Assembly (NCBI GenBank): GCA_030749225.1
Contig: JASMKO010000028.1
Location: forward strand, 1-64,000
DNA from: Verrucomicrobiota bacterium
Lineage (GTDB): Bacteria > Verrucomicrobiota > Verrucomicrobiia > Limisphaerales > UBA1096
Reading direction: 5' to 3'
Length of the DNA stretch: 64,000 nucleotides
The translations under genes were made by a program, and so were the position numbers. The notes beneath the pieces are model-generated. The model searched no databases. It was given only the letters and a program-made list of their open reading frames with translations, and had not been told where the DNA came from. Below are positions 1-12,964 of this stretch, piece after piece (positions within the stretch are counted from its first letter, which is position 1; each line of letters starts with the position of its first letter).

Positions 1-726
1 CGGCTCGACTGGCGCGTCTTCGCACGGACCGACCGCTACTACCTCAAGGAGTTCGAGGCCGAGACCAACCTGCGCTGTTACCTCGTGCTCGACTGCAGCG
101 GCTCGATGGGTTTCGCCGGAGAGCACGGCTCGCGGCTCGACTACGCCAAGCGCCTGGCCGCCACGCTCAGTTATCTAGTCATCAACCAGGGCGACGCCGC
201 CGGGCTAATGCATGTCACGGACAAAAGCACGCCCGAGATCCCGCCGCGCCGCAACGCCTCCCATCTGCAGGTCATCCTCGACGCGCTTGGCCAAGCGCGG
301 CCCACCGGCGGGACGCGTCTCGTCCCGATGCTGCATGAACTGGCCGAGAAGGCCCGCCGCCGCGCGCTTGTTGTGATTTTGTCCGACTGCTTTTGTGACG
401 GCGGCGAGCTGCGAGATGCGCTGCAGCATCTGCGCTATCAGAAACACGACCTCGCCCTGTTTCACCTGCTCGACCCGCTGGAACTGGCCTTCGAGTTCGA
501 CCGGCCGGTGCGGTTCGTCGACATGGAGGGGTCGCAGTCGATCGTCACCGAGCCGGCCACCGTCCGCGCCGAGTATCAGGCCCAGCTCCAGCGCTTCCTC
601 GGCAGGCTGCGGGACGACTGCCACGAGTTCAACGCCGACTACCGCCGCGTGACACTCGATCAACCGTACGACCAGGTGCTGGCCGATTTCCTCACCGAGC
701 GCGCCCGTCACGCCACGCGCAGCTGA
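1..726 (+). CDS. DUF58 / vWA-like domain protein, 5' truncated by window edge
   Basis: Frame open from base 1 (RLDWRVFARTDRYYLKEFEAETNLRCYLVLDCSGSMGF...), typical DUF58 motif; followed by BatA-like genes. Confidence 0.85.
   Translation, partial: RLDWRVFARTDRYYLKEFEAETNLRCYLVLDCSGSMGFAGEHGSRLDYAKRLAATLSYLVINQGDAAGLMHVTDKSTPEIPPRRNASHLQVILDALGQARPTGGTRLVPMLHELAEKARRRALVVILSDCFCDGGELRDALQHLRYQKHDLALFHLLDPLELAFEFDRPVRFVDMEGSQSIVTEPATVRAEYQAQLQRFLGRLRDDCHEFNADYRRVTLDQPYDQVLADFLTERARHATRS
282..299. repeat. 18-bp copy of the iterated palindrome inside DUF58 CDS
   Basis: CGCGCTTGGCCAAGCGCG, read as ALGQA. Confidence 0.95.
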
Positions 727-734
727 CCCACGGA

Positions 735-2729
735 ATGTTCCTCGAGCCGTTCATCTCCAGTTTCCTGGGCAATCTGCTGCTCGGCGGTTTTCTGCTTTCG
801 CTGCCGGTCATCATCCACCTCATCAACCGCATGCGGCACCGGCCGAGGCAGTGGGCGGCGATGCAGTTTCTCCTCGCCGCCACGCGAAGCTCCACCAGCC
901 ACGCCAAGCTGCGCAACCTGCTCATCCTGCTGATGCGCATGCTGGCCGTGCTGGCGTTGTTCCTGTTCCTGCAGCGGCCGCTCGTCGGCGGCTGGGTCGG
1001 CTGGGCACTCGGCGGCGCGCCGGATGTCATCCTGCTGCTCGTCGACCGCTCCGCCAGCATGGAGTCGCGCGTCGCCGGGACGGACGAGTCGCGCCGCGAG
1101 TACGCGCTCCGGATGCTGGCCGACGCCGCCGGGAAATTCGAGAATAGCAGCCACCTTGTCCTGCTCGACAGCGCCACGCGCCAGGCGCGCGAAATCCCGA
1201 GCGCCGCGTCGCTGGCCGAGCTGCCCGGCACGAAACCGACGGACACGGCGGCGGACCTCCCCGCCATGATGCAGGCCGCGCTCGACTGGCTGATCGAGAA
1301 CCAGGCCGGCACCGCTGAGATTTGGATCGCCTCCGACCTGCAGGCCAGCAACTGGCTGCCGGACGATTCGCGCTGGGAAACGCTTGTCACGGCGTTTGAC
1401 TCGCTGCCGCAGACCGTGCGCGTTCGCCTGCTCGGCACCACGCAGGCCTCGCCCGGCAACACCTCGATCTCCGTCGCCCAGCTTACCCGCCAGCCAGCGG
1501 CCGCCGGTGGTGAAGTCCGACTGACCACCGACCTGAAACGAACCGAGGCCACCCCTGGCACTGCGACGATCACCCGCACGCTCAACGGCGTCGACACCGA
1601 GCTGGAGGCCAGGGTCAACGGGCAATCGACCCGCTGGCGACATCGCTTTGCCGTCGGCGACCAGGCCGGCGGCTGGGGCAAGCTCGCGCTGCCGGCCGAC
1701 GGCAACCCGCGCGACAACGTCACCTACTACCGGTACAGCGACGACCACCCGTCGGTCGGCCTGGTCGTCACCGAAAGCGCGCTTGGCCCGTTATGGCAGG
1801 CGGCCGCGTCGACCACCGGACGGGACGGCCGCACCCCGGCCAGGCGCCTCCCGCCGGCAAACGCAACCCCGGCCGATCTCCGCGACGCCACGCTTGTCGT
1901 CTGGCAGGCGCCGCTGCCGGAGGGCGAAATGGCCAGCTCTCTGAGACAATTCGCCGAGGAGGGCGGCCGCGTCATTTTTTTCCCGCCAGACCAGGCCGGC
2001 ACGACCCGTTTCAGCGGCTTGGGCTGGGGTGAAAAACAAACCGGCGAGGACGACGGCTTTGCGGTTGGCCGCTGGGACGAAAACCAGGGGCCGCTGGCCA
2101 ACACTGACGAGGGATTGCTGCTGCCGTTGGCCCAGCTTGGCGTACGGCAGCGGCAACAGGTCGTTGGCCAGGCGGCGGTGTTGGCGGCGTTCGACGACGG
2201 CCAAGCGCTGCTCGTCCGCCAGGCGCTTGGCCAAGGTGAGGTTTACTTTTGCGCCACCCTGCCGCTGTTGGCCTGGTCGGAGATGGGCAACGGCCACGTG
2301 GTCGTCCCGATGCTGCAGCGCCTGCTGGCCGCCGGGAGCCGCCGACTGCAGCGCGACTCGGTCGCCGAGTGCGGACAGGTCGGCGCGGGTGACATGCAAC
2401 TCGAGTGGCTGTCTGCCGAGACAGGCCAACGCGGCGACGTGCAGACGCAGGCCGGCGTCTACCAGTCCGGCGACCGCTGGCTGGTCGTCAACCGGCCGGC
2501 CGCCGAGGATGCGTTCGAGCGCGTCGAGGACGCGGCCGTCGCCGGGCTGTTCGGCACGATGCCGTTTCAACTGTTCCAGGCGCAGCGCGACGACACGGCG
2601 TTGCAGGGCGAACTGTGGCGGCTGATCCTGTTCCTGATGCTGCTCGCGCTGTTGGCCGAGACGTGGCTCATCCGGCCCGGCCGTGCGACGGAGGACGCCC
2701 CGCCCAAACCCCAACCCGCCGCCGCATGA
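735..2729 (+). CDS. BatA N-terminal domain / vWA-containing membrane protein
   Basis: N-term FLLSLPVIIHLINRMRHRPRQWAAMQFLLAA and VILLLVDRSASM; C-terminal TM helix. Confidence 0.85.
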   Translation: MFLEPFISSFLGNLLLGGFLLSLPVIIHLINRMRHRPRQWAAMQFLLAATRSSTSHAKLRNLLILLMRMLAVLALFLFLQRPLVGGWVGWALGGAPDVILLLVDRSASMESRVAGTDESRREYALRMLADAAGKFENSSHLVLLDSATRQAREIPSAASLAELPGTKPTDTAADLPAMMQAALDWLIENQAGTAEIWIASDLQASNWLPDDSRWETLVTAFDSLPQTVRVRLLGTTQASPGNTSISVAQLTRQPAAAGGEVRLTTDLKRTEATPGTATITRTLNGVDTELEARVNGQSTRWRHRFAVGDQAGGWGKLALPADGNPRDNVTYYRYSDDHPSVGLVVTESALGPLWQAAASTTGRDGRTPARRLPPANATPADLRDATLVVWQAPLPEGEMASSLRQFAEEGGRVIFFPPDQAGTTRFSGLGWGEKQTGEDDGFAVGRWDENQGPLANTDEGLLLPLAQLGVRQRQQVVGQAAVLAAFDDGQALLVRQALGQGEVYFCATLPLLAWSEMGNGHVVVPMLQRLLAAGSRRLQRDSVAECGQVGAGDMQLEWLSAETGQRGDVQTQAGVYQSGDRWLVVNRPAAEDAFERVEDAAVAGLFGTMPFQLFQAQRDDTALQGELWRLILFLMLLALLAETWLIRPGRATEDAPPKPQPAAA

Positions 2730-4930
2730 CACACTGGTCTTTTGCTACTTCGTTTGCGCTTGGCCTCGCCGGGATCGGCGTGGTGGCGCTGGCCGCGTGG
2801 CTGGGCTGGGGCAATTGGCAGCGCAACGGCCGCCGCGGCAAAGTCGCCCTGCTCGAGGTGATGAGACTTGTGGCGGTGGCGATGCTGGCGTTCACGCTGC
2901 TACGCCCGGAGTTGATCCGGCAGATCGAGCGCACCGACCCACCTCAGGTCATCATTCTCAACGACGCCTCCGGGAGCATGCAGACGCGCGACGTGGTCAG
3001 CACCAACAACATCGTCACCCGCGCCGACTGGCTCGCTGCGCAAACCCAGCGCGCCTTCTGGACACCGCTCGAGGCCGGCTCGGAGGTGTTGAGCGGCGCG
3101 TTTGCCGCAGAGCCGGGCATGGCCGCCACGAACGCGCTTGGCCAAGCGCACGAGATCGGCACCGACCTGAGCGGCGCGCTTGGCTCCGTGCTGCGGCAGC
3201 AGAAAAATCTCAAGGCCGTGCTGTTGCTGAGCGACGGCGACTGGAACCTTGGCCCCTCTCCCATCGGCGTGGCCACGCGCTACCGCGACGAGGGCATCCC
3301 GGTGTTCAGCGTCGTCACCGGGCAGGACGAGCCAATCCCCGACCTCGCGATGGAGGAGATCGCGGCGCCGGCGTACGGGCTGTTTGGCGAACAGATCGCC
3401 ATCCCGTACACGGTGCAAAGCCACCTGCCGCGCGACGTCGCCACCGAGGTGCGGCTGATGAACGGCTCTGAGCGTTTGGCCGCGAAAAAAATCACCCTCC
3501 CGGCGAACAACCGGTTCCGCGACTCAATCATGTGGTACCCGCGCGAAGTCGGTGAGTTCGACCTGCGGCTGGAATTCCCGGTCGAGAAGGAGGAACAACT
3601 GAGGGACAACAACGCGGCGGAGTTTCACATCGCGGTACGCGTGGTCAAGCTGAGGGTGCTGGTCGTCGACTCGCAGCCGCGCTGGGAATACCGCTTCCTG
3701 CGCAACGCCCTCGCCCGCGATCCCGGCGTGGACCTGAGCTGCATGCTGTTCCACCCAAGCCTCGGCCCCGGCGGTGGGCGCGACTACCTCTCCGCCTTCC
3801 CCGGCTCGCGTGAGATGCTCACGCGCTACGACGTGGTGTTCCTCGGGGACGTCGGCGTCGGAAAGGGGCAGTTGAGCGAAAAGGACGCTGAGCTGATCAA
3901 GGGCCTCGTCGAGCAGCAGGGCAGCGGGCTGGTCTTCATGCCGGGCCGGCGCGGCAACCACCTCTCGCTGATGGACAGCCCGCTCAATGAGCTGATGCCG
4001 GTCGAGCTCGACGACGCCAAACCCAACGGCGTCGGTCTGCAGAACGAGTCGGTACTCACGCTCTCGAGCCGGGGCCGTGGTCACCTGCTCACGCGCTTCG
4101 ATGCCGACGAGATGGTGAACGACCAAATCTGGAAGATGCTCCCCGGTTTTTATTGGTCAGCCGGCGTGACTAGGAGCCGGCCCGGTAGCGAGGTGCTCGC
4201 CGTGCACCCGGAGCGGCGCAACCAGTTCGGCCGCATCCCGCTGCTGGCCATCCGGGACGCCGGGCGAGGCAAGGTGCTGTTCATGGGCACCGACAGCGCG
4301 TGGCGCTGGCGACGCGGTGTCGAGGACAAGTTTCACTACCGCTTCTGGAGCCAGATCGCCCGCTGGATGGCACACAAGCGGCACCTCGCCGAAAAGGAGG
4401 GTATCCGGTTGAGCTACTCGCCTGAAACCCCCAATGTTGGCGACCGCGTGTTCCTGCAGGCAACCGTGCTCGACGAAGCCGGCTTCCCGCTGGAGAACGG
4501 CAAGGTCAACGGCATGATCGTCTCACCCACCGGGCGTGATGAACAGCTGGAGCTGACGGAAACCGACGGCGGCTGGGGCGTATACAGTGCGGAGTTGTTG
4601 CCACAGGAAGGCGGCCCGTTCAAGATTACCATCGAAGCCTCCGAACACGATCGCAAGCTCGAGACCAAGCTGACCGTGTCCCTGCCCAAGCGTGAAAAAC
4701 TGGGCCGCCCGGTGAACCGCGCGGTACTCGCGGAGATCGCCTCAATTACTGGCGGAGAAAGCGTCAACACCGACGACCTTGACGAGGTGATCAAACGGAT
4801 TTCCGTCCTCCCCGAGCCCAGATCAGCCGAAATCCGTACCCGCCTCTGGAGCCACCCGGGATGGGGCGCCGCCATCCTCCTGCTGCTGCTCGTCTACTGG
4901 ACCGGGCGCAAACTTGTCGGCTTGGTTTAA
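2726..4930 (+). CDS. vWA / glutamine amidotransferase-like membrane protein
   Basis: Start at ATG 2726 overlapping the previous stop (ATGA); MTHWSFATSFALGLAGIGVVALAAW, NDASGSMQTRD; the ORF-track start at 2405 is an upstream extension. Confidence 0.8.
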   Translation: MTHWSFATSFALGLAGIGVVALAAWLGWGNWQRNGRRGKVALLEVMRLVAVAMLAFTLLRPELIRQIERTDPPQVIILNDASGSMQTRDVVSTNNIVTRADWLAAQTQRAFWTPLEAGSEVLSGAFAAEPGMAATNALGQAHEIGTDLSGALGSVLRQQKNLKAVLLLSDGDWNLGPSPIGVATRYRDEGIPVFSVVTGQDEPIPDLAMEEIAAPAYGLFGEQIAIPYTVQSHLPRDVATEVRLMNGSERLAAKKITLPANNRFRDSIMWYPREVGEFDLRLEFPVEKEEQLRDNNAAEFHIAVRVVKLRVLVVDSQPRWEYRFLRNALARDPGVDLSCMLFHPSLGPGGGRDYLSAFPGSREMLTRYDVVFLGDVGVGKGQLSEKDAELIKGLVEQQGSGLVFMPGRRGNHLSLMDSPLNELMPVELDDAKPNGVGLQNESVLTLSSRGRGHLLTRFDADEMVNDQIWKMLPGFYWSAGVTRSRPGSEVLAVHPERRNQFGRIPLLAIRDAGRGKVLFMGTDSAWRWRRGVEDKFHYRFWSQIARWMAHKRHLAEKEGIRLSYSPETPNVGDRVFLQATVLDEAGFPLENGKVNGMIVSPTGRDEQLELTETDGGWGVYSAELLPQEGGPFKITIEASEHDRKLETKLTVSLPKREKLGRPVNRAVLAEIASITGGESVNTDDLDEVIKRISVLPEPRSAEIRTRLWSHPGWGAAILLLLLVYWTGRKLVGLV

Positions 4931-4958
4931 ACCAAGCCCTTGGCCAAGCGGTTAAACC
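4924..4958. repeat. Palindrome copy nested in a longer inverted repeat between convergent genes
   Basis: GGTTTAA...CTTGGCCAAG...TTAAACC. Confidence 0.75.
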
Positions 4959-5009
4959 TCATCCGGCCTTCGGCCGCCTTCTCACATGAGTAGCAAGGAA
5001 GCGGACATC

Positions 5010-7631
5010 TCAGTCCTCCGCGTCAGTATCGGCGGCGTCTTCGCTAATAACCGGAGCGATGGCCTGAAGCTGGTCCTTGCCGTGGAGGTTGATGAGCTTG
5101 ACACCCTGCGCATTGCGGCCAGTCATCCGGATGTGCTCGACACCAGTACGCACCATCTGCCCACCGACGGTGATCAACATGATCTCGTCCGTGTCGCGCA
5201 CGGCCAGCGCGCCGCAGACCCCGCCGGTCTTGGCGGTGGTCTTCATGGTGATGATGCCCTTGCCGCCGCGTGACTGCACCCGGTACTCGTCAAACCCAGT
5301 GCGCTTGCCAATCCCATTCTCGCCGGCAACGAGCAGCGTGGCGTCCTTGGCCACGATGGCTGCGGCGACAAGCCGATCCTTCGTGCCGAGGCGGATGCCG
5401 CGCACGCCGGCCGCAGTGCGGCCCATCGATCGGACGTTCTCCTCATTGAAGCGGATGCTCTTGCCATCGCTGGTGATCAGCACGACCTCGTCGTGGCCGG
5501 TAGTCAGCTTGACGGTGATGAGCCTGTCGCCCTCGTTGATTCCGATGGCGTTGATGCCGGTGCGGCGGACGTTCGCGTAGGCACTGAGCGCGGTCTTCTT
5601 CACGGTACCGCTCTCGGTGGCAAAGAACAGGAACCGTTCCTGCTGCCATGTGAGGTCCTTCTTGTTATTGTCCTGCTGCGACTCGACGCGGATCAGCGCC
5701 GCGATCTTTTCGCCAGACTGAAGCTCAAGCAGGTTGGCAATGTTGCGTCCCTTGGCCGAGCGACCCATGTCGGGAATCTCATGCACGCGCCGGACGTACA
5801 CCCGTCCGCTGTTGGTGAAGAACATGAGGTAGTCGTGCGTGCTGGCGGTGAACAGGTGCTCGATGAAGTCCTCGCCCTCGCCCTGCACGACCGATTCCTT
5901 GCGGGTGCCCATGCCGATGACGCCCTTGCCGCCTCGGCGCTGGGCGCGGTAGGAACTGACGTTGGTGCGCTTGATGAGGCCGTTGTGCGTGAGCGTAATG
6001 ATGACACCCTCGTTGGCGATGAGATCCTCAATCGCCATGTCGCCCTCGTCCGGGACGATGTCGGTGCGGCGCGGCGTGGCGTACTTCTCCTTGATGTCAT
6101 TGAGGTCGGCCTTGATGATGCCCAGCACACGATCCTCCCGGGCCAGGATGTCCATCAAGTCCTCGATCTTGACGAGCAACTCGTCGTACTCGGCCTTGAT
6201 CTTGTCCTGCTCCAGTCCAGTCAACTGGTATAGGCGCAGGTCGAGGATGGAGTTCACCTGGGCCTCGCTGAGCAGGTAAAATCCTCCCTTGATGCGCTCC
6301 TTTTTGCGGGCCTTGATGCCCCATTTGTTGAGCACCTTCTCCGGGAACTCGAAGGCGAGCAGCTTGACGCGCGCCTCCTCGCGATTCTTCGAGTTGCGAA
6401 TGATGCGAATGAACTCGTCGAGGTTGGCCAGCGCGCAGAGGTATCCCTCGAGCGTCTCGGCGCGGGCCTCGGCCTTGTCCAGCTCAAAACGCGTGCGGCG
6501 CAGGATGACCTCGCGGCGGTGTTCAATGTAGGCATTGATCAACTCCTTGAGGTTCATCGTCTTGGGCCGGCCATGGTCGATCGCCAGTATGTTCACGCTG
6601 AACGACGTGGCCAGTTGCGTGAACTTGTACAGCTTGTTGATGACCACCTTCGGCACCGCATCGCGCTTGAGTTCGACGACCACACGCGTGTTTTCGTCCG
6701 ACTCGTCGCGCACAGCCGAGATGTCGGTGATCGTCTTGTCGTTGGCCAGCCCGGCGATCTTCTCGACCATCGTGGCGCGGTTGACCATGTAGGGGATCTG
6801 CGTGATGACAATCTGCTCGCGGTTGCCCTTCAACTGCTCAACGCCAACGCGGCCGCGCTGCTTAATGCTGCCCCGGCCGGTCTTGAAATAGTCGCGGATC
6901 GGGTCCAGCCCGACGGCGAGGCAGCCGGTTGGGAAGTCCGGCCCCTTGATGTGCTTCATCAGCCCCTCGATCGTGATATCCGGGTCATCGACCTGTGCGC
7001 AGATGCCGTCGACAATCTCGCCGAGGTTGTGTGGCGGGATGCTGGTCGCCATGCCGACCGCAATGCCGGTGCCCCCGTTGATGAGCAGGTTCGGGAACGC
7101 CGCAGGGAACACCGTCGGCTCCTGCCGGGTCTCATCGTAGTTGGGCACCCAGTCGACCGTGGCCTTGTCCATGTCGGTCATTAGCGCATGGCCGAGGTGC
7201 GTGAGGCGTGCCTCGGTGTAACGCATGGCGGCCGGTGGGTCACCCTCGACGGAGCCGAAGTTCCCCTGCCCGTCGACGAGCGTGCCGCGCATTGACCACG
7301 GCTGGGCCATGTTCACGAGGGTCGGGTAGATCGTCGCTTCGCCGTGCGGGTGATAGTTGCCGCTGGTGTCACCGCAGATCTTGGCACACTTGCGGTACTG
7401 CCGCCCGGGCGAAAGGTTCAGGTCGTGCATCGCGAGCAGGATACGGCGCTGCGACGGCTTGAGCCCATCCCGCGCATCCGGCAGCGCACGCGAAATGATC
7501 ACCGACATCGAGTAGTCGAGGAACGAGTTCTTGATCTCGTCGGCGACGTTGATCTTCTGAATTTTTTCGCTTGCGGCAAACAGCGGCGTGTTGGTTGCAG
7601 GTAAGGGGTCGTTATCCTTGGATTTGGCCAT
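5010..7631 (-). CDS. gyrA: DNA gyrase subunit A
   Basis: [26 protein letters not shown]-terminal GyrA beta-propeller repeats. Confidence 0.97.
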   Translation of the reverse strand: MAKSKDNDPLPATNTPLFAASEKIQKINVADEIKNSFLDYSMSVIISRALPDARDGLKPSQRRILLAMHDLNLSPGRQYRKCAKICGDTSGNYHPHGEATIYPTLVNMAQPWSMRGTLVDGQGNFGSVEGDPPAAMRYTEARLTHLGHALMTDMDKATVDWVPNYDETRQEPTVFPAAFPNLLINGGTGIAVGMATSIPPHNLGEIVDGICAQVDDPDITIEGLMKHIKGPDFPTGCLAVGLDPIRDYFKTGRGSIKQRGRVGVEQLKGNREQIVITQIPYMVNRATMVEKIAGLANDKTITDISAVRDESDENTRVVVELKRDAVPKVVINKLYKFTQLATSFSVNILAIDHGRPKTMNLKELINAYIEHRREVILRRTRFELDKAEARAETLEGYLCALANLDEFIRIIRNSKNREEARVKLLAFEFPEKVLNKWGIKARKKERIKGGFYLLSEAQVNSILDLRLYQLTGLEQDKIKAEYDELLVKIEDLMDILAREDRVLGIIKADLNDIKEKYATPRRTDIVPDEGDMAIEDLIANEGVIITLTHNGLIKRTNVSSYRAQRRGGKGVIGMGTRKESVVQGEGEDFIEHLFTASTHDYLMFFTNSGRVYVRRVHEIPDMGRSAKGRNIANLLELQSGEKIAALIRVESQQDNNKKDLTWQQERFLFFATESGTVKKTALSAYANVRRTGINAIGINEGDRLITVKLTTGHDEVVLITSDGKSIRFNEENVRSMGRTAAGVRGIRLGTKDRLVAAAIVAKDATLLVAGENGIGKRTGFDEYRVQSRGGKGIITMKTTAKTGGVCGALAVRDTDEIMLITVGGQMVRTGVEHIRMTGRNAQGVKLINLHGKDQLQAIAPVISEDAADTDAED

Positions 7632-7667
7632 GTGTCTCTAAAAAGTTTCCTGCGGGTTGCGCCCGGA

Positions 7668-10211
<2,544 letters not shown>

Positions 10212-10432
10212 CTATCTAACAGGATTTAAAAAAGGGAAGGAAGCATGCTTGAATACAGGCTCAAAACGATCCTCCCCGTAAACGACGGTTTATACCCAAT
10301 AACACCCCCACTTTTCAACCCCTAAATCCGTTATTCTCAAACAATTAAAATGCAATATATTGTGGTTCCTTATACGCTGTACACACCAGATATTGTGCTT
10401 CCCTTGGTTTCGAGTCGCTCCACAATCCAGCA

Positions 10433-10442
10433 CTTGGCCAAG
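10433..10442. repeat. Intergenic copy of CTTGGCCAAG
   Basis: Exact match upstream of gyrB. Confidence 0.95.
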
Positions 10443-10534
10443 CGACACAAAAACGCCCGTTTTTTGGTGATTTTTCGTCAATCGGGAACCGGAAAAACTA
10501 CCGCTTCGCCACGGTCTGGATCGAAGCTGAATTA

Positions 10535-10607
10535 CCCGCAGATTTCGCAGATGGGCGCAAATCAACACTCGGCGCGATTATCAGCACCCATCCGCGTCAT
10601 CTGCGGA
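10535..10607. repeat. CGCAGAT-type inverted repeat in gyrB upstream gap
   Basis: CCCGCAGATTTCGCAGATGGGCG and CACCCATCCGCGTCATCTGCGGA are imperfect reverse complements. Confidence 0.7.
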
Positions 10608-10614
10608 TCAAGAA

Positions 10615-11046
10615 TTACTTGGACTTGGAAATGACGATGAACCAGGCGGAGTCGGACGCGGTGCTGCCGGCGAGCACCATATGGCTGCTGGGCTTCAGGT
10701 CCTGGGTTTTTTGAACCAGCATCTTGCCCTTGCTAAACAGGCTGACGGCCACCTTGCCGTTTTTCCTATTGGTTACCTTGATGGAGGCGGCCCGGCTCAG
10801 CTTGGCGGACTTGGTCGCCGCATCGGCAATGTTGATCCGCTTGGAGTTCAGCTCGTAGTAATGCTTCCATTTGAACACCCGGGCCAGTTTCCTCTTGATG
10901 GCGGCTGAGACCTCCATCTGGTCTTTCTGCTCCTTGATGGTGCCCAGCACGAGGCGGGCCTCGACAGTGATCGGGTCGGCTTGCGCTGCAAAGTGCGCGC
11001 TGGCGGCCAATAGCAGCGCGACGGCCATGGCTGTGAGACGTTTCAT
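10615..11046 (-). CDS. Small exported hypothetical protein
   Basis: Signal peptide MKRLTAMAVALLLAASAHFAAQA; downstream of sigma/anti-sigma pair. Confidence 0.65.
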   Translation of the reverse strand: MKRLTAMAVALLLAASAHFAAQADPITVEARLVLGTIKEQKDQMEVSAAIKRKLARVFKWKHYYELNSKRINIADAATKSAKLSRAASIKVTNRKNGKVAVSLFSKGKMLVQKTQDLKPSSHMVLAGSTASDSAWFIVISKSK

Positions 11047-11103
11047 TCGGTGGTTGACGATTCGGGGCATTGCAAAGGTGGGCTTAAAGAGCGACGGATG
11101 GGA

Positions 11104-11625
11104 CTAATCAAGCCAAATGTGAAGGGTGTCGGGACGGAGGTCGATGGAGAAATCGAGCCAGACAATGCTCATGTTATCGTCCCCGGTGTTGTAGGTCATC
11201 ACGTCGATTGTGTCGTCGGACAACTCCAGTTCGTGGTCGCTACCCAGCATGATGCCCAGGTCGGGCGGCCCGTCGTGCCGCGAAGGCGAGGTCAGCAGCA
11301 GAAGAATGCAGGCCGCCCCGGCCAGCGGGGGTAACCAACTCAGCAGCCAGCCGGCGCGTGTCGAGGGCTTGGCCAAGCGCCTGGCCTGCCGGTCTTCCCG
11401 TTCGATAGCCTCGGAAATCTGGCTCCAGTGAAAGTCCCCCGGCTCGGGCAGCGGGCGCGGCAACTCGGCGCCGTCCATCAGCCCGCGCGCGGCGGTGAGC
11501 CGCGCGTGCAGTTCCCGCAACGCGTCATCTCCCTGAATGCGCGCACGCAATTCGTCCGCCTCGGTGCCAGCGAGTTCACCGTCCACCAAAGCTTGTACCC
11601 TCAATTCTGTCTCGTTCTCGTTCAT
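11104..11625 (-). CDS. Putative anti-sigma factor / membrane-anchored regulator
   Basis: N-term ELRVQALVDGELAGTEADELRARI, one TM segment, start overlaps end of ECF sigma gene. Confidence 0.7.
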   Translation of the reverse strand: MNENETELRVQALVDGELAGTEADELRARIQGDDALRELHARLTAARGLMDGAELPRPLPEPGDFHWSQISEAIEREDRQARRLAKPSTRAGWLLSWLPPLAGAACILLLLTSPSRHDGPPDLGIMLGSDHELELSDDTIDVMTYNTGDDNMSIVWLDFSIDLRPDTLHIWLD

Positions 11626-12230
11626 TCAATTAATCCGTCCCGTTTCAGCGTTTCGTTCAGCAGGCTAGCCATACGTTTCCGGGCGTAAAACAGCCGTGAC
11701 ATGACAGTCCCAATGGAGGTGCCCATCCTATCGGCGATCTGCCGGTACTCGAGTTGCTCGAACTCGTACAGGACGATCACTGTGCGGTGCTTGTCCGAAA
11801 GCTTAGCCAAGGCAGCGTCGATTCGTTCCCTCAACTCCTCACGGTCCAGTCCCTCGACCGGATCGACCATCTCCATCTCGAGCCGGTTCTCGACCGGGCC
11901 GGTGGATTCCTCCATCGCCTCGATGGAGTCCATCCGCGCCCGCTTCTGCCGCCGCAACTCGTCGAGGCAGAGGTTGGTAACGATCCGGCTCAGCCAGGTC
12001 GGAAAACTGGCATCGCCATGGAACTGGTCGAGGCGCTGCCACGCCTTGACCCACGCATTCTGGGAAAGATCCACCGCGAGATCCTCGTTGCGCATGATGC
12101 TGTAGGCGCGGACGTAGATGCGGTCGCGATGCCGTGAAACCAGCTCCTCGAATGCCACCATGTCGCCCGCTTTGGCCCACTCGACTAATTGCGGATCTTC
12201 TGCCGAGGAATATACTGGTTCTGCCGGCAT
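11622..12230 (-). CDS. RNA polymerase sigma factor, ECF / sigma-70 family
   Basis: WAKAGDMVAFEELVSRHRDRIYVRAYSIMRNEDLAVDLSQNAWVKAWQ...EFEQLEYRQIADRMGTSIGTVMSRLFYARKRM. Confidence 0.93.
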   Translation of the reverse strand: MPAEPVYSSAEDPQLVEWAKAGDMVAFEELVSRHRDRIYVRAYSIMRNEDLAVDLSQNAWVKAWQRLDQFHGDASFPTWLSRIVTNLCLDELRRQKRARMDSIEAMEESTGPVENRLEMEMVDPVEGLDREELRERIDAALAKLSDKHRTVIVLYEFEQLEYRQIADRMGTSIGTVMSRLFYARKRMASLLNETLKRDGLIE

Positions 12231-12269
12231 TTCAGGTGACGAACTCCGTCTCGGGCTTATTCAATGCAC

Positions 12270-12932
12270 CTACAATTTTCCCTTCGTGCTGGGCAGTTGA
12301 CCGGCAATCCGGGGGTCGTGCTGGCAGGCCACGTCGGCCGCCCGGGCGAACGCCTTGAACAGCGCCTCGACAATGTGGTGCGGCTCGTCGCCGTACATCA
12401 GCTCGAGGTGCAGGTTGCACCGGGCATCGTTCGTGAACGCCTGGAAAAACTCCTTCGCCAGCCCAAATCGAAACACCGATGACGTGTCCTGCGACTTGTC
12501 GGCACTGGTGATGCCCTTCTGGTGGTGCTGGGCCAGGCCGCGCCAGACGAGGTGCGGCCGGTTGCTGAAATCGATTACGCACCGCGCGAGGCATTCGTCC
12601 ATCGGCACATACGCCTCACCGGTGAACGGGTTACGGGGGTCAAAGCCGGCGCCGTAACGCCGCACACCCTTCTTGTCGCCCAACGCCTCAACGAATGCCT
12701 GGCCAAGCGCGATGCCGCAATCCTCGACCGTGTGGTGATGGTCCACCTCGACGTCGCCATTGCAAGCAAGGTTCAGGTCCACCGTCGCGTGCTTCGCGAA
12801 CAACGTCAGCATGTGGTCGAAGAACGGGATGCCGGTGTCGATTTTCGATTTGCCTCTGCCGTCGATGTTGAGACTGAGCCGAATCTTTGTCTCCCCGGTG
12901 TCGCGTTTAATCTGTGCCTTTCGCGGCTGCAT
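12270..12932 (-). CDS. hisB: Imidazoleglycerol-phosphate dehydratase
   Basis: DTGIPFFDHMLTLFAKHATVDLNL, VDHHHTVEDCGIALGQA; start set at CAT 12930-12932. Confidence 0.95.
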   Translation of the reverse strand: MQPRKAQIKRDTGETKIRLSLNIDGRGKSKIDTGIPFFDHMLTLFAKHATVDLNLACNGDVEVDHHHTVEDCGIALGQAFVEALGDKKGVRRYGAGFDPRNPFTGEAYVPMDECLARCVIDFSNRPHLVWRGLAQHHQKGITSADKSQDTSSVFRFGLAKEFFQAFTNDARCNLHLELMYGDEPHHIVEALFKAFARAADVACQHDPRIAGQLPSTKGKL

Positions 12933-12946
12933 GGTTGAGTTGTTCG

Positions 12947-12956
12947 CTTGGCCAAG
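12947..12956. repeat. Intergenic copy of CTTGGCCAAG
   Basis: CGCTTGGCCAAGCG between hisB and trxB. Confidence 0.95.
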
Positions 12957-12964
12957 CGGCGTCA

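Noticed and set aside
692-1748. Minus-strand ORFs of about 345 aa opposite the BatA-like gene
   Set aside because: Antisense to a gene with clear vWA/BatA motifs.
10290-10634. Short ORFs in the gyrB upstream gap
   Set aside because: Peptides arise from the CGCAGAT inverted repeat (YPQISQM, APIRVICGS); no real coding evidence.
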